Positions 33,074 to 42,375 of a DNA stretch of 64,000 nucleotides are shown in pieces (within the stretch, counting starts at the first letter, position 1; each line of letters starts with the position of its first letter). The notes beneath the pieces are model-generated. The model was given only the letters and a program-made list of their open reading frames with translations. It searched no databases and was not told the origin of the DNA. The position numbers and the translations under genes are program-made. This stretch comes from Pedobacter sp. BAL39 (GTDB taxonomy: Bacteria > Bacteroidota > Bacteroidia > Sphingobacteriales > Sphingobacteriaceae). Location of the stretch: contig NZ_ABCM01000001.1 in NCBI RefSeq assembly GCF_000170795.1, positions 434,001-498,000 on the forward strand, written 5' to 3'.

Positions 33074-33676
33074 TTAGCTACGATCAAGGTAAAGTAGCAG
33101 GGCGAGCACCAATGGCCCTGAAATGTCCTTTTTGAGAAATGCCGTTTTCAGCAGCTCAATTGCATTTCCCTTATGACTGCGGACAGTTTTTACAGAAATG
33201 TCCAGCTGTTGAGCTACTTCATCAGTTCTTTTTCCTTCATAGTAAAGCAGCTTAAAAACCTGCCTGCATTTGTGCGGCAACAGGTTTATTTCCTCATCCA
33301 AAATATTTAGAAATTCCGCCTGAATGATTTCATGAAGGATGCCATCGTCATTTAAAGTCAACTGATCGAAGTAAAGCTGCTGAGCGGCGGTTTTCCTTTG
33401 AAGCGACCTCAAATAATTAAGGCACTCATTGCGGCAGCGGATATATAAAAATGCTTTGATGTTAGTAGCTGTCGGGAAATCAAGACGTTTTTCCCATACT
33501 TTAACAAAGCTTTCTGCTACAATATCTTTTGCTTCGGCCTCGTCTTGAGTCAGACGAGTTGCAAAGTAACATAGTGAGGTATAATGCAAGTCAAAAAAGT
33601 AACTTAACGCACTGTTATTACCTTCTTTTAATTGTTCTATCCAATAAACATCTGCTGTTATACCCCCTACCTCCAT
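33074..33676 (-). CDS. ECF sigma factor, FecI-like/Bacteroidetes type
   Basis: From the ATG at 33676 (an in-frame TTG at 33700 is less likely) the product has 200 aa. Region 2 covers about 20-95 (DEAEAKDIVAESFVKVWEKR, then AFLYIRCRNECLNYL) and region 4 about 130-190 (LPHKCRQVFKLLYYEGKRTD, then EVAQQLDISVKTVRSHK). It should direct transcription of the susC-susD operon when released by FecR. Confidence 0.9.
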   Translation of the reverse strand: MEVGGITADVYWIEQLKEGNNSALSYFFDLHYTSLCYFATRLTQDEAEAKDIVAESFVKVWEKRLDFPTATNIKAFLYIRCRNECLNYLRSLQRKTAAQQLYFDQLTLNDDGILHEIIQAEFLNILDEEINLLPHKCRQVFKLLYYEGKRTDEVAQQLDISVKTVRSHKGNAIELLKTAFLKKDISGPLVLALLLYLDRS

Positions 33677-33764
33677 TTGATATTTGCTAAACGTCAGCAA
33701 TATCTGTAATAATTTTGAATATCTGCGTCAACATCTTTTATCGCATGGTCAGGGTCTTCGTCTA

Positions 33765-34046
33765 TCAAAACCTTTTACTGTCCAGGTGTTCTTGCAGAAG
33801 ATTAAGTACCCCATATTTCAGTTTAATCCCCGGGATCTGATATAAAGGCAATAGCGAATCACTTTTTTGTTCAAAAAGGCTGTATTTAACGGCTTTCAGA
33901 AAGTCTAGCTTGCTAATGACGTTTCGGTCTGGAGCACCGGAATCAACAAAGGGAATCTTCTCGTAGTTTACTTTCTCTTCACTCAAAACTGCCGCATTGG
34001 TACTTATATTTTTTTCGATGTATGCCAGGGAAATGGGGATGCGTTA
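33765..34046 (-). pseudogene. Coding remnant without a good start (73 aa or more)
   Basis: An open frame continues upstream of the TTG at 33986 to a TAA at about 34047 with no ATG, giving a peptide of about 93 residues (RIPISLAYIEKN... ending LLQEHLDSKRF). Its composition looks like protein, but no family is recognised and the 5' end runs into the hairpin after azoR. It looks like the C-terminal end of a gene whose front was lost. It could also be a TTG-started small gene of 73 aa. Confidence 0.35.
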
Positions 34047-34057
34047 ACATCCCCATT
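34032..34057 (-). terminator. Terminator hairpin after azoR
   Basis: AATGGGGATG pairs perfectly with CATCCCCATT over the loop CGTTAA, 6 bp after the azoreductase stop at 34064. The T-tract on the leftward side is weak (TTTCCC), but position and stem strength fit termination. Confidence 0.65.
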
Positions 34058-34063
34058 ATTTGA

Positions 34064-34663
34064 CTATAACACAATGCTATCAATCCCTTTCTGCAAGGCC
34101 GCTTCTCCCTGACCCGGATAAGCCACACCTTCTGCACGGAACACACTGAGGTCACTCATGCCAAGGAAACCCAGCACACCTTTCAGGTAGCTGGACACGA
34201 AATCCATAGCCTGGAACGGTCCGCTGGAATAGATCCCGCCGGAAGCCATCGCTACATATACTTTTTTGCCATTGATTAAACCTTCGACTCCAGTTTCGCT
34301 GTACTTAAAAGTAACACCTGCCCGGGCGATGTGATCGACCCATGCTTTCAGCACCGAAGGGATACTAAAATTCCACAGAGGTGCTCCGATCACCACGATA
34401 TCAGCAGCCTGAAGTGCCGCAATAGCCTCATCGGAATTTTTAAGCGCTTCCTTAGTTGCCGGTGTTTGCGCTTCAACAGGTGTATAAAAAGCCGCCAGTG
34501 TGGCCTCTTCCAAATGTGGATAGGGACGTTTAGTAAGGTCATGTACCTCTACTGTGCTGCCTGGATTAGCCGCCTTTAGCTTGTCTACGACTGCGTTACC
34601 TAGCTTGGTGCTGAATGATCTTTCGCCGTTTGGGCTGGAAATAATATGCAATATTTTTTTCAT
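34064..34663 (-). CDS. azoR: FMN-dependent NADH-azoreductase (AzoR-like)
   Basis: From the ATG at 34663 the product has 199 aa, the normal AzoR length; the open frame upstream is not coding. The flavodoxin-like fold is evident: KILHIISSPNGERSFS phosphate-binding loop, PLWNFSIPSVLKAWVDHI, and VYVAMASGGIYSSGP. It reduces azo and quinone compounds with NADH and FMN. It is divergent from an hxlR gene with a repeat-rich intergenic region, the standard arrangement of an electrophile- or quinone-responsive pair. Confidence 0.88.
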   Translation of the reverse strand: MKKILHIISSPNGERSFSTKLGNAVVDKLKAANPGSTVEVHDLTKRPYPHLEEATLAAFYTPVEAQTPATKEALKNSDEAIAALQAADIVVIGAPLWNFSIPSVLKAWVDHIARAGVTFKYSETGVEGLINGKKVYVAMASGGIYSSGPFQAMDFVSSYLKGVLGFLGMSDLSVFRAEGVAYPGQGEAALQKGIDSIVL

Positions 34664-34703
34664 CGTTTCTTGATTTTTAACACCAGCAAAACTATTGCTA
34701 ATG

Positions 34704-34755
34704 ACTATCCAAAGGATATGGGTTTCCCAAAGGATACCGGTATCGTTTAGGATAC
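34704..34755. promoter_or_regulatory. Operator-like repeats between azoR and hxlR
   Basis: AGGATA occurs three times at exact 18-bp spacing (34713, 34731, 34749). The first is half of TATCC-AAA-GGATA (34706-34718), and the second lies against the perfect 12-bp palindrome GATACCGGTATC (34733-34744). The cluster sits in the 108-bp gap between the divergent starts (34663 and 34772), so a dimeric HxlR protein could control both promoters. Confidence 0.6.
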
Positions 34756-34771
34756 TGTGTACCTTTACGTC

Positions 34772-35179
34772 ATGAAAAATGATCTGACAAATGGATTGGG
34801 AACTAAGCACCCCTGCGCGCAAAACGCATGTGCTGAGGGCGTCACTGGTATCAGGGATGCCTTATACGTTTTGAATGGAAAATGGAAACTACCTTTGATC
34901 TTCGCACTTACTGAGGGCCCTGCGCGCTTTAAGGATATCCAACGCACTGTCGGCGACATCACTGCTAAAGTGCTTTCCAAAGAATTGAAAGATCTCGAGC
35001 TTAACGAATTTGTGATACGGACGGTTTTGCCCACCACCCCGGTAACAGTTAGCTACGAGCTGACACCGTACAGCCTATCGCTTCATAAAGTCATCAAAGA
35101 GTTAAAGGACTGGGGCATTCAACACCGGCAGCGGATCATTGCCAGCCGGAAGGTCAACAATAAGCTTGAATCAAAATAA
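34772..35179 (+). CDS. HxlR-family winged-helix regulator
   Basis: From the ATG at 34772 the protein has 135 aa with the HxlR pattern: a Cys near the start (CAQNACAEGVTGIRDALYVL), GKWKLPLIFALTEGPARFKD, ITAKVLSKELKDLE and YELTPYSLSLHKVIKELKDW. Proteins of this family often sense electrophiles or quinones through cysteine. It should control the divergent azoreductase through the AGGATA repeats. Confidence 0.88.
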   Translation: MKNDLTNGLGTKHPCAQNACAEGVTGIRDALYVLNGKWKLPLIFALTEGPARFKDIQRTVGDITAKVLSKELKDLELNEFVIRTVLPTTPVTVSYELTPYSLSLHKVIKELKDWGIQHRQRIIASRKVNNKLESK

Positions 35180-35283
35180 GAAAGCACACCGCCGTTAAGA
35201 CTATATTTGTCCTTTATTCGATTTAACAGTTCGTCCAACTAATTATCGGGTTAAAAGTTTGATTTTTGCAAATAGCATTTATT

Positions 35284-36189
35284 ATGGCAAAAAGCACGGA
35301 ATCACTGGAAGAGTTTTATAGGCATAAGTTCACTGACCTTTCTGAAAATCTACGGAAAGACATCGGTCAATTTAACGTGTTCAGGATCGAAGACCGCATC
35401 CGGTCGGGGGCAAGCACGCCTACTTATATCCGAAGGGATTTCTTTAAGATCATGCTGTTTCGGGGAGATAACGTTTTCCATTACGGCGATAAAAGCATTC
35501 CTGTGTCCGGTAATACGTTATTGTTTTTTAATCCGAAGGTACCCTATACCTACGAACCGCTTAGAGCGGGTACAGGCGGTTACTTCTGCGTGTTCAAGGA
35601 TGAATTTTTCAAGGAAAACCTTCGCTTGAATTTGAACGACATTCCCCTCTTTGCTGCAGGTGCCCAACCAATTTTCCCTTTAAATGAAATCGAAAATACA
35701 GAGGTGCAGCAGACATTTGAAAAGATAATTACAGAGTTCAATTCTGAATACATTTACAAATATGAGTTGATCAGGAATTATGTGAGCGAATTGATCTACC
35801 GGTCCATGAAGCTGCAACCCGCTCATCATTTATTCCAGCAACCGGATGCCGGCACGCGTATCACCGGGGTATTTTCTGAATTACTTGAACGGCAGTTTCC
35901 AATAATATCCACCTCTCAGCGATTCGAATTTCGCTCACCTAAAACTATTGCCGACCGCCTTGCTGTGCATGTGAACTACCTGAACCGTGCGATAAAGAAA
36001 ACTACTGGCCGCACGACTACCGATCATATTTTTGAACGTCTTACCGGCGAAGCTAAAGCGCTACTCAAACATACGGACTGGAACATCGCTGAAATAAGTT
36101 ATGTACTTGGATTTGAAGACCAGGCACAGTTTAACAACTTCTTTAGGAAACAAACCAAACTTAGTCCCTCTGCCTTCCGGAAGGTTTGA
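35284..36189 (+). CDS. AraC-family transcriptional regulator
   Basis: From the ATG at 35284 the product has 301 aa. The N-terminal 190 residues form a cupin-like effector domain (FRGDNVFHYGDKSIPVSGNT), and the last 100 carry the double HTH of AraC (SPKTIADRLAVHVNYLNRAI and NIAEISYVLGFEDQAQFNNF, then FRKQTKLSPSAFRK). It precedes the SDR gene by 75 bp in the same direction and probably regulates it. Confidence 0.88.
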   Translation: MAKSTESLEEFYRHKFTDLSENLRKDIGQFNVFRIEDRIRSGASTPTYIRRDFFKIMLFRGDNVFHYGDKSIPVSGNTLLFFNPKVPYTYEPLRAGTGGYFCVFKDEFFKENLRLNLNDIPLFAAGAQPIFPLNEIENTEVQQTFEKIITEFNSEYIYKYELIRNYVSELIYRSMKLQPAHHLFQQPDAGTRITGVFSELLERQFPIISTSQRFEFRSPKTIADRLAVHVNYLNRAIKKTTGRTTTDHIFERLTGEAKALLKHTDWNIAEISYVLGFEDQAQFNNFFRKQTKLSPSAFRKV

Positions 36190-36264
36190 ATTTGACAAAA
36201 ATTGGTTTGAGATCCACAAACTGCTGATGTGTTTCTGCTCTACTTTTGTATCAAATAATTCATC

Positions 36265-37095
36265 ATGAGCAATACAAAAGTCTGGTACATCACAGGGGCA
36301 TCGAAAGGGATGGGATTGTCCCTGGCAAATCAGTTATTAGCTAAGGGTCATAAGGTGGCTGCTACCTCAAGATCAATAGGCGCATTCGGTCAGCTGGCGT
36401 CCTATGGCGATCTGGTCCTGCCCTTACAGGTTGACCTTAAAAGTGAGGAATCGATAGCTGAGTCGGTTAAAAAAACAATTGCCCATTTTGGCGCATTAGA
36501 TGTGGTCATCAACAATGCCGGTTATGGTCTTGGGGGAGCATTGGAAGAACTTACTGCTGAAGAGATCAATGAAAATTTTGAAGTCAACTTCTTCGCGGTA
36601 GTCAGAGTAGTTCAACAAGCCCTGCCCCATTTGCGTCAGAAACGTTCCGGCCACATCATCAATATTTCTTCAATTGCAGGCTTTGCCCCCGGTGTCGGTT
36701 GGTCAATGTACTGTGCCGCAAAATTTGCGGTCAGCGGTTTGACAGAGGCATTAGCAAATGACCTTAAACCGCTCGGCATCAAAGTCACCAATGTATTACC
36801 AGGTTGGTTCCGTACAAACTTTGCCAAGGCAGACTCCATAGCCTATAATCAGCATCAGATTGACGATTATGCTTATCTCAGGGAATATCACCAAAAGATG
36901 AACAGTATGGATGGTGCTCAATTGGGCGACCCGGACAAAATTGCTGATGCCTTTCTGGAATTGGTCAATAGTGAAAGTCCGGCTGTCAATCTTTTTCTGG
37001 GCAGTGATTCTTTTAACAGGGCTAAAAGTAAAATTGAGCAACTTAACCTTGAGATGGACAGTTGGAAAACAGTATCGATCTCGACTGATTTTTAA
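36265..37095 (+). CDS. Short-chain dehydrogenase/reductase
   Basis: A 276-aa classical SDR with the cofactor motif TGASKGMGLSLANQ, NNAGYGLGG, the active-site Ser in SSIAG, and YCAAKFAVSGLTEAL with catalytic Tyr and Lys. The sequence type (oxidoreductase with GLGGALEELTAEEINENFEV) is common next to AraC regulators in Bacteroidota; the substrate is unknown. Confidence 0.9.
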   Translation: MSNTKVWYITGASKGMGLSLANQLLAKGHKVAATSRSIGAFGQLASYGDLVLPLQVDLKSEESIAESVKKTIAHFGALDVVINNAGYGLGGALEELTAEEINENFEVNFFAVVRVVQQALPHLRQKRSGHIINISSIAGFAPGVGWSMYCAAKFAVSGLTEALANDLKPLGIKVTNVLPGWFRTNFAKADSIAYNQHQIDDYAYLREYHQKMNSMDGAQLGDPDKIADAFLELVNSESPAVNLFLGSDSFNRAKSKIEQLNLEMDSWKTVSISTDF

Positions 37096-37127
37096 TTTTA
37101 TGGGTTAGCGAATGGAGCCGGTCGGCC

Positions 37128-38369
37128 TTAATTTTTTATGATCTTATAAAGCGTACCACTTGAGTTGTCCGGTCCGGTTTCAGGGTTCGTCAGAACATAC
37201 AGTTCACCAGCTGCATCTTCGCCAAATGAGGTGATCTTCATCTCCTCCGGCATATTTTGCAGCCTGGTTCTTGTTCTGATCCACTTTGAACCTTCTTTTT
37301 TAAGATAGAATACCGGGCCGTTCCAATCGGCGAACAGGTATTTCCCCTTTAATGAAGGGATCTGCTTCCCGTTATAAACATATCCGCCGGTTACCGAAAC
37401 GCCCTCCCTGTGACTGTACTCGGCAATGGGCATGATCAGACCGGTGGTATCACAGTCCTTTGGATTGTAACAATGTGTGCCTTCCATTAATCGCCAGCCA
37501 TAGTTGCCACCTTTGTTAACGATATCCACTTCTTCCCATTCATTTTGTCCCACATCACCAACGAACAGCTGTCGGGTGGCCCTGTCGAACGAAAACTTCC
37601 AGGGATTTCTAAACCCATACGCCCAAATTTCAGGTTTTGCGCCCGGCTTGCCAACAAATGGATTATCTTGAGGAACCTTGTATCCAGACTCCGCATTGAT
37701 GTCAATGCGAAGTATCTTTCCGTGCCAGGTATCCAGATTTTGTCCGTTTCCGATTTCACCATGTTTGTCTCCCTGACCGCCACCATCACCTAAAGAAAGA
37801 TACAAGAAATTATCTGGTCCGAACTGGACACAGCCGCCATTATGATTGCCATCAGGCTCCTCGATGCTGAGGATGACTCTGCCCTCGCCGACATCTGCGT
37901 GATTGTCGGATTTCAGGTGATATTCTGCCAGCACCCCAGTATGGTTAGCATTCTGCTTAGATGGTGTGCTGTAATACACGTAAAATTTCCTATTGGCTTT
38001 AAAATCTGGATGAAGGGCAAGACCTAACAAACCTCGTTCCTCATAGCCATCCTGCAATTTAGGCAGCTTCGAGGCCAGATCAATCACGGGTTCGGCGGTT
38101 AACTTTCCTTGCTTCACTACGCGGATCTTTCCTGTTTGTTCTGCAATCCAGATCTCATCGTTAGATGCAAAAACCATCGATGTAGGTGCCTGAAGTGTAT
38201 TTGCTACTGCGCGGACCCCTAAGGAAATGGCGGAAGTTGCGACGCCGGTTTTAATCTTTTTAACTTGTGCACATACCGTCGTATATGAAGAGGCCATCAG
38301 TGCCATGCAGCAAAATACGTGACCAGCGAAACGACTCCATGCAGCATTCAAATGATTATTTTCAAACAT
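37128..38369 (-). CDS. PQQ-type soluble aldose-sugar dehydrogenase, secreted
   Basis: From the ATG at 38369 the product has 413 aa. A signal-like segment ends around TTVCAQ. The six-bladed propeller of the GSDH family is seen in MVFASNDEIWIAEQTGKIRV, GLALHPDFKANRKFYVYYS, YLSLGDGGGQGD, GKILRIDINAES and IWAYGFRNPWKFSFD. It oxidises sugars with PQQ in the periplasm. It follows the GH2 gene by 44 bp and so is probably co-expressed with it. A longer start at 38435 would overlap that gene. Confidence 0.87.
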   Translation of the reverse strand: MFENNHLNAAWSRFAGHVFCCMALMASSYTTVCAQVKKIKTGVATSAISLGVRAVANTLQAPTSMVFASNDEIWIAEQTGKIRVVKQGKLTAEPVIDLASKLPKLQDGYEERGLLGLALHPDFKANRKFYVYYSTPSKQNANHTGVLAEYHLKSDNHADVGEGRVILSIEEPDGNHNGGCVQFGPDNFLYLSLGDGGGQGDKHGEIGNGQNLDTWHGKILRIDINAESGYKVPQDNPFVGKPGAKPEIWAYGFRNPWKFSFDRATRQLFVGDVGQNEWEEVDIVNKGGNYGWRLMEGTHCYNPKDCDTTGLIMPIAEYSHREGVSVTGGYVYNGKQIPSLKGKYLFADWNGPVFYLKKEGSKWIRTRTRLQNMPEEMKITSFGEDAAGELYVLTNPETGPDNSSGTLYKIIKN

Positions 38370-38413
38370 TATATCTTGGTTATAATTATATCTTTTACTT
38401 ATTAAATTTCCCT

Positions 38414-41170
38414 CTATCGGCTGAAATCGAACCATAAGGTACGACTTATCTTTTCGTTCTTTGGTTCATTTTTTTGACTTTCCGGCCCCATTGATTTGGC
38501 GCCGTGAAACTTGTTCCCAATTGCGTTAATTCCGGTCAGGAAACCAAGGCTTCCTTCTGGAAACGCCGGCTGGACGTAATTGTTCTCAAAAGCATCTTTT
38601 TCACGGGCGGGCTTCAGCATCTGAAAAAAGAGGTCTTTATCCGATGTGTACACCCTGAACGGCGACTCCTGGTTTTCAATTACCACCCAGCTGACCTCTG
38701 CGTGGTAGCCCTTGAACTCGGGGTACTGCCAGCTTTCACCGGGAAGGGTATTGTTATATTTTTTGTACCATACGCCAAGTTGCTGCCCCTTCATCCTGTT
38801 TTTCCAAACCCTGTACTGGCCGCGGCCCATCCACTTCATCGCAGTAATTTTTGATTCCGGGTAGTTGAAGGTGATGCCACTGAATTCGGAGGCTTCCGTT
38901 TGTGCGTACTGATAGTCCAACTGCGCCGGACTTCCTGCTGAGAAAGTCCATTTGACATGCAAAGCACCTGGCCCGTCGTAATCAGCCTCAACAACATGCT
39001 TTCCTTCTGAGGCGTAGTGTTTAAATTCTTTTAACCTGCTGGTAGCTCCTGCAAGAACAGGGCCGCCTGATAAGGAAATCGTTCCACCCTGGTTCATGAC
39101 CTGCTGGATGTAACCGGTCGCTTTATCAAACTGATAAGTTATCCCATCGCACTTTACCCGGAGTAAATTATCCTGATCTTCAATATTCAGCGCGGTTGCC
39201 GATGTTTTAGCTACATCCTTTCTGACAACATAAGGCTTGATTGCCCAAGTCCAGGTGTATATTTCCTTTTGATCAGGGCCGTAAGCGGTGAGGAACAATG
39301 CATCGCTCTTGTTCCATGAAGCTGGCAATTTTAAATCAAGGGAACCCTTAGCCCCTGGCTCCACACTGGTTAAGCTGGATGATCCGGATGCGGTTTCGTT
39401 TGGTTCAGTCTTGTTATCTTTTGCCTGGGGGAAATTGACAAGTTTCCATTTGAAAGTACATTGATTCAGATTGGTAAAGTCGTACCTGTTTTCTATCTCA
39501 ATTTTTCTATCGAACAGGCTGTCAATTTTCTTGAGTCCAATAAATACCGGCGACCAGATCTCCTTGATGGTAAAGAAACTGCCCTCCTTTTCCCGGTGAG
39601 GTCCAACGATACCGTCGGCACCATGATTGCCATCGGTATCAAGGATCCCATTTTTGTCCGTCCGTACGATTCCTTCATCTACAAATGCCCAGATGAAACC
39701 GCCGGCACCGTGAGGGTGAAGTAACATTTGGTTCCAGAAATCATCCAGTCCTGCCCCTGCCCCGCCATCGTATAAGCCATGCATAAATTCGGTAGGAAAG
39801 TAAACTTCCTGACCCTCTTTCGCCGATTTGACCATATAATTGTAATCCGGATAATGGTGGGTGTCTGTGCCGTTAAATTTTTCATATGGATGGATGACCG
39901 TCCTCTTTTGCGGGTCGTACCAGGCATAGTCATTGTCGAGCCCCCGGTTCCAGCCACCCTCATTACCGTTGGCCCACATCAGGATCGAAGGATGGTTGAC
40001 GTCCCGCACGATGAGCTCCTTTACCAGTTTGCGTCCTGCTACGGTATCGTATTTGGACTGCCAGCCTGTCAACTCGTCTATGACGTACAAGCCTATCGAA
40101 TCACAGACGTGCAGAAAATCCTGGTCGGGCGGGTAGTGAGACATCCTGACCGCGTTCATATTCATTTCCTTCATCAGTTTCGCATCCATCAGGTGGACGG
40201 CGTGACTCAAGGTACGGCCGCTTTCCGGCCAGAAACTATGACGGTTGCTGCCTTTGAGTATGATCTTCTTGCCGTTCACATACAGTCCGTCATTTTTCCT
40301 CAATTCTACTGTCCTGAAACCGAACTTTTGCACGCTGCGGTGAATGACCTGCTTTGAATTCCTGATGGTAATCTGAGCTTGATAGAGGTTTGGAAACTCT
40401 GCAGTCCACTGGCGTGGGTTGCTGAGTCTGCCTGTGAGCCGCAGAGAATCGCGGACAGCGGCATCACTTGCCTTGACAGAAAATGGCGCGCCTGCTGCTT
40501 TTCCGTTTAAGGTCTGGATCTGTACGTCGATGGTCTCGTTTCCTTTGAGGTTACGGGGAAAGACGTCCACTTCAAACGAGCCATCAGCCTTTGCATTTAT
40601 CGCTACCCGGTCGATGAACCGCTCAGGGACAATCTCCAGGTAAACCGGGCGAAATATCCCGCCTAATATCCAGAAATCACTTTTACGTTCGGCAAGGTTT
40701 ACCGATGCATTAGCCGAGGTTTTGTCGACCGTCACCTCCAGCAGGTTTTTACCTTCTGGTTTTAATAGATTCGTGATGTCATATTTGAACCTGTAGAAAG
40801 CTCCCTGATGAACCGGACCGGCCAACTTACCGTTTATCATCACTTTGGTGTCTGTCATGGAGCCTTCAAATACGATGAAGGTCCTTTTTCCGGGATGTTT
40901 GCCTGAGAGAAATGTGTGTTTATAGATGCCCTGCTCGCTGGATTTTTGTTTATCATGACCATAGTTATAACTCCCAAATCCCTGCAGCTCCCAATTGGAG
41001 GGCACAGGAATTGTAGTCCAGCGACCGCTGTTTCTTCCATCGGTACAGAAAAAATCCCAGTTTACGGTATGGTCCTTATCTGTTCCTGAAAGATATTGGA
41101 TAACCGTACTTTGCGCGAAGGAGGTATTGTAAATTATAGAAAGCAGCAGGTAGATGGTGATTTTCCTCAT
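38414..41170 (-). CDS. Glycoside hydrolase family 2 (beta-galactosidase-like)
   Basis: A 918-aa exported enzyme (signal to about TSFAQ). It has an N-terminal sugar-binding domain (IPVPSNWELQGFGSYNYG), an immunoglobulin-like domain, the TIM barrel with the acid/base Glu in ILMWANGNEGGW and the probable nucleophile in YFPTEFMHG, and C-terminal beta-domains. Length and order fit the LacZ-like part of GH2, though specificity cannot be read. It is divergent from the lacI-type regulator at 41353, and 44 bp before the PQQ dehydrogenase, suggesting a small sugar-utilisation unit. Confidence 0.88.
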   Translation of the reverse strand: MRKITIYLLLSIIYNTSFAQSTVIQYLSGTDKDHTVNWDFFCTDGRNSGRWTTIPVPSNWELQGFGSYNYGHDKQKSSEQGIYKHTFLSGKHPGKRTFIVFEGSMTDTKVMINGKLAGPVHQGAFYRFKYDITNLLKPEGKNLLEVTVDKTSANASVNLAERKSDFWILGGIFRPVYLEIVPERFIDRVAINAKADGSFEVDVFPRNLKGNETIDVQIQTLNGKAAGAPFSVKASDAAVRDSLRLTGRLSNPRQWTAEFPNLYQAQITIRNSKQVIHRSVQKFGFRTVELRKNDGLYVNGKKIILKGSNRHSFWPESGRTLSHAVHLMDAKLMKEMNMNAVRMSHYPPDQDFLHVCDSIGLYVIDELTGWQSKYDTVAGRKLVKELIVRDVNHPSILMWANGNEGGWNRGLDNDYAWYDPQKRTVIHPYEKFNGTDTHHYPDYNYMVKSAKEGQEVYFPTEFMHGLYDGGAGAGLDDFWNQMLLHPHGAGGFIWAFVDEGIVRTDKNGILDTDGNHGADGIVGPHREKEGSFFTIKEIWSPVFIGLKKIDSLFDRKIEIENRYDFTNLNQCTFKWKLVNFPQAKDNKTEPNETASGSSSLTSVEPGAKGSLDLKLPASWNKSDALFLTAYGPDQKEIYTWTWAIKPYVVRKDVAKTSATALNIEDQDNLLRVKCDGITYQFDKATGYIQQVMNQGGTISLSGGPVLAGATSRLKEFKHYASEGKHVVEADYDGPGALHVKWTFSAGSPAQLDYQYAQTEASEFSGITFNYPESKITAMKWMGRGQYRVWKNRMKGQQLGVWYKKYNNTLPGESWQYPEFKGYHAEVSWVVIENQESPFRVYTSDKDLFFQMLKPAREKDAFENNYVQPAFPEGSLGFLTGINAIGNKFHGAKSMGPESQKNEPKNEKISRTLWFDFSR

Positions 41171-41286
41171 GACAATGATGTGCTATTGGTTAGAATTTTT
41201 TGAGCCTCTGCAAAATGATCAGGCCTATTTAAGGCAAGATTAAGAAGTCTGTGGATACAAGCAAGTGATCCCGGAAATAAATCTAC

Positions 41287-41297
41287 GCAATCGTTGC
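41287..41297. promoter_or_regulatory. Possible LacI-type half-site pair GCAATCGTTGC
   Basis: GCAA and TTGC arms flank a 3-base centre in the divergent region between the GH2 gene and the LacI-family gene. Operators of LacI regulators are short inverted repeats of this type, but the match is too short to be certain. Confidence 0.3.
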
Positions 41298-41352
41298 CGG
41301 AAGTTGGCACCGAAAGCATTAGCTTCCATGTTTGGATTTTTTATATTTGTTT

Positions 41353-42375
41353 ATGTTCCAGGCAGCAACGATCAAACATATTGCACAGGCATTATCGGTT
41401 TCTCCATCCACGGTCTCCCGTGCTTTGAGAGATAGTCATGAGGTAAGTACCGACACAAAAAAGCTGGTCCTGGAGTACGCAAAAAAGATAAACTATCGCT
41501 CGAACCCAAATGCACAAAGTTTAAAAAGCCGAAGAAGTAATGCCATTGGCGTTTTAGTAGCTGATGTGGCGAATAGCTTCTTTTCGCAGGCCATCAATGG
41601 CATAGAATCAGTGGCGTACGACAAAGGTTATCATGTAATCATCACGCAAAGTCATGACAGGTACGATCGGGAAGTCATTAACATGGAACACCTTGCAAAC
41701 AGGTCCGTTGATGGCCTGCTGATCTCCATGTCTTCCCAAACCACTGATTATAACCATGTGACCGACTTACACCAAAAGGGGCTTCCTATGGTATTTTTTG
41801 ATCGCATCATCGACGAGGTGGACACTTTTAAAGTGACTACAGACAATGTCCAATCGGCCTTTGAAGCAACATCCTTACTTTTGGAAAAAGGCTTCAGGCA
41901 GATCGGCTTTCTGGGCAACGCACCTCAACTGTCCATTACCATCGACCGCTTAAAGGGATACGGGGATGCGTTGAAAAGATATGGTCTGGGTCCTCATCCG
42001 GATTTAGTCAGCTATTGTTATGAGGGGGGTAGAAATTATGATGAGGTGAAGATGGCCATAACAGCGCTCTTTTCCAGTGAGCCGCCTATGGATGCATTGC
42101 TGATTGGCAGTGATCAGATCAGCACCGAAGCGGTAAGGGTCCTGACCACTTTTGACAATCCCCGAAAGGTAACCATCATTGGTTTTTCAAATTCTGAAGT
42201 CATAGACTTGTGGTCGCCCCGGATCTCCTACATCAGACAGAATGCGGTGGAGATGGGCAAAATTGCAGCACAGAAGCTGATTGCGCTGATAGAAAGTAAA
42301 TACCCGGTTCATGAATTTGAAACCACATTGGTGAGCAGCGAGCTGCATTTCCTGAATGAAAACATTAAAGAATGA
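41353..42375 (+). CDS. LacI-family transcriptional regulator
   Basis: From the ATG at 41353 the product has 340 aa. The N-terminal LacI HTH is clear (TIKHIAQALSVSPSTVSRAL), with hinge and the periplasmic-binding-like domain (NAIGVLVADVANSFFSQAIN, FFDRIIDEVDTFKVTTDNVQ, LLIGSDQISTEAVR). It controls sugar genes, most likely the divergent GH2/PQQ unit. Its stop overlaps the AraC gene start. Confidence 0.9.
   Translation: MFQAATIKHIAQALSVSPSTVSRALRDSHEVSTDTKKLVLEYAKKINYRSNPNAQSLKSRRSNAIGVLVADVANSFFSQAINGIESVAYDKGYHVIITQSHDRYDREVINMEHLANRSVDGLLISMSSQTTDYNHVTDLHQKGLPMVFFDRIIDEVDTFKVTTDNVQSAFEATSLLLEKGFRQIGFLGNAPQLSITIDRLKGYGDALKRYGLGPHPDLVSYCYEGGRNYDEVKMAITALFSSEPPMDALLIGSDQISTEAVRVLTTFDNPRKVTIIGFSNSEVIDLWSPRISYIRQNAVEMGKIAAQKLIALIESKYPVHEFETTLVSSELHFLNENIKE

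Noticed and set aside
34664..34822. Longer start of azoR
   Set aside because: It would run through the repeat-rich divergent promoter and add residues absent from the AzoR fold.
39779..40357. Rightward 192-codon frame inside the GH2 gene
   Set aside because: It is antisense to a conserved catalytic region and has no recognisable protein features.
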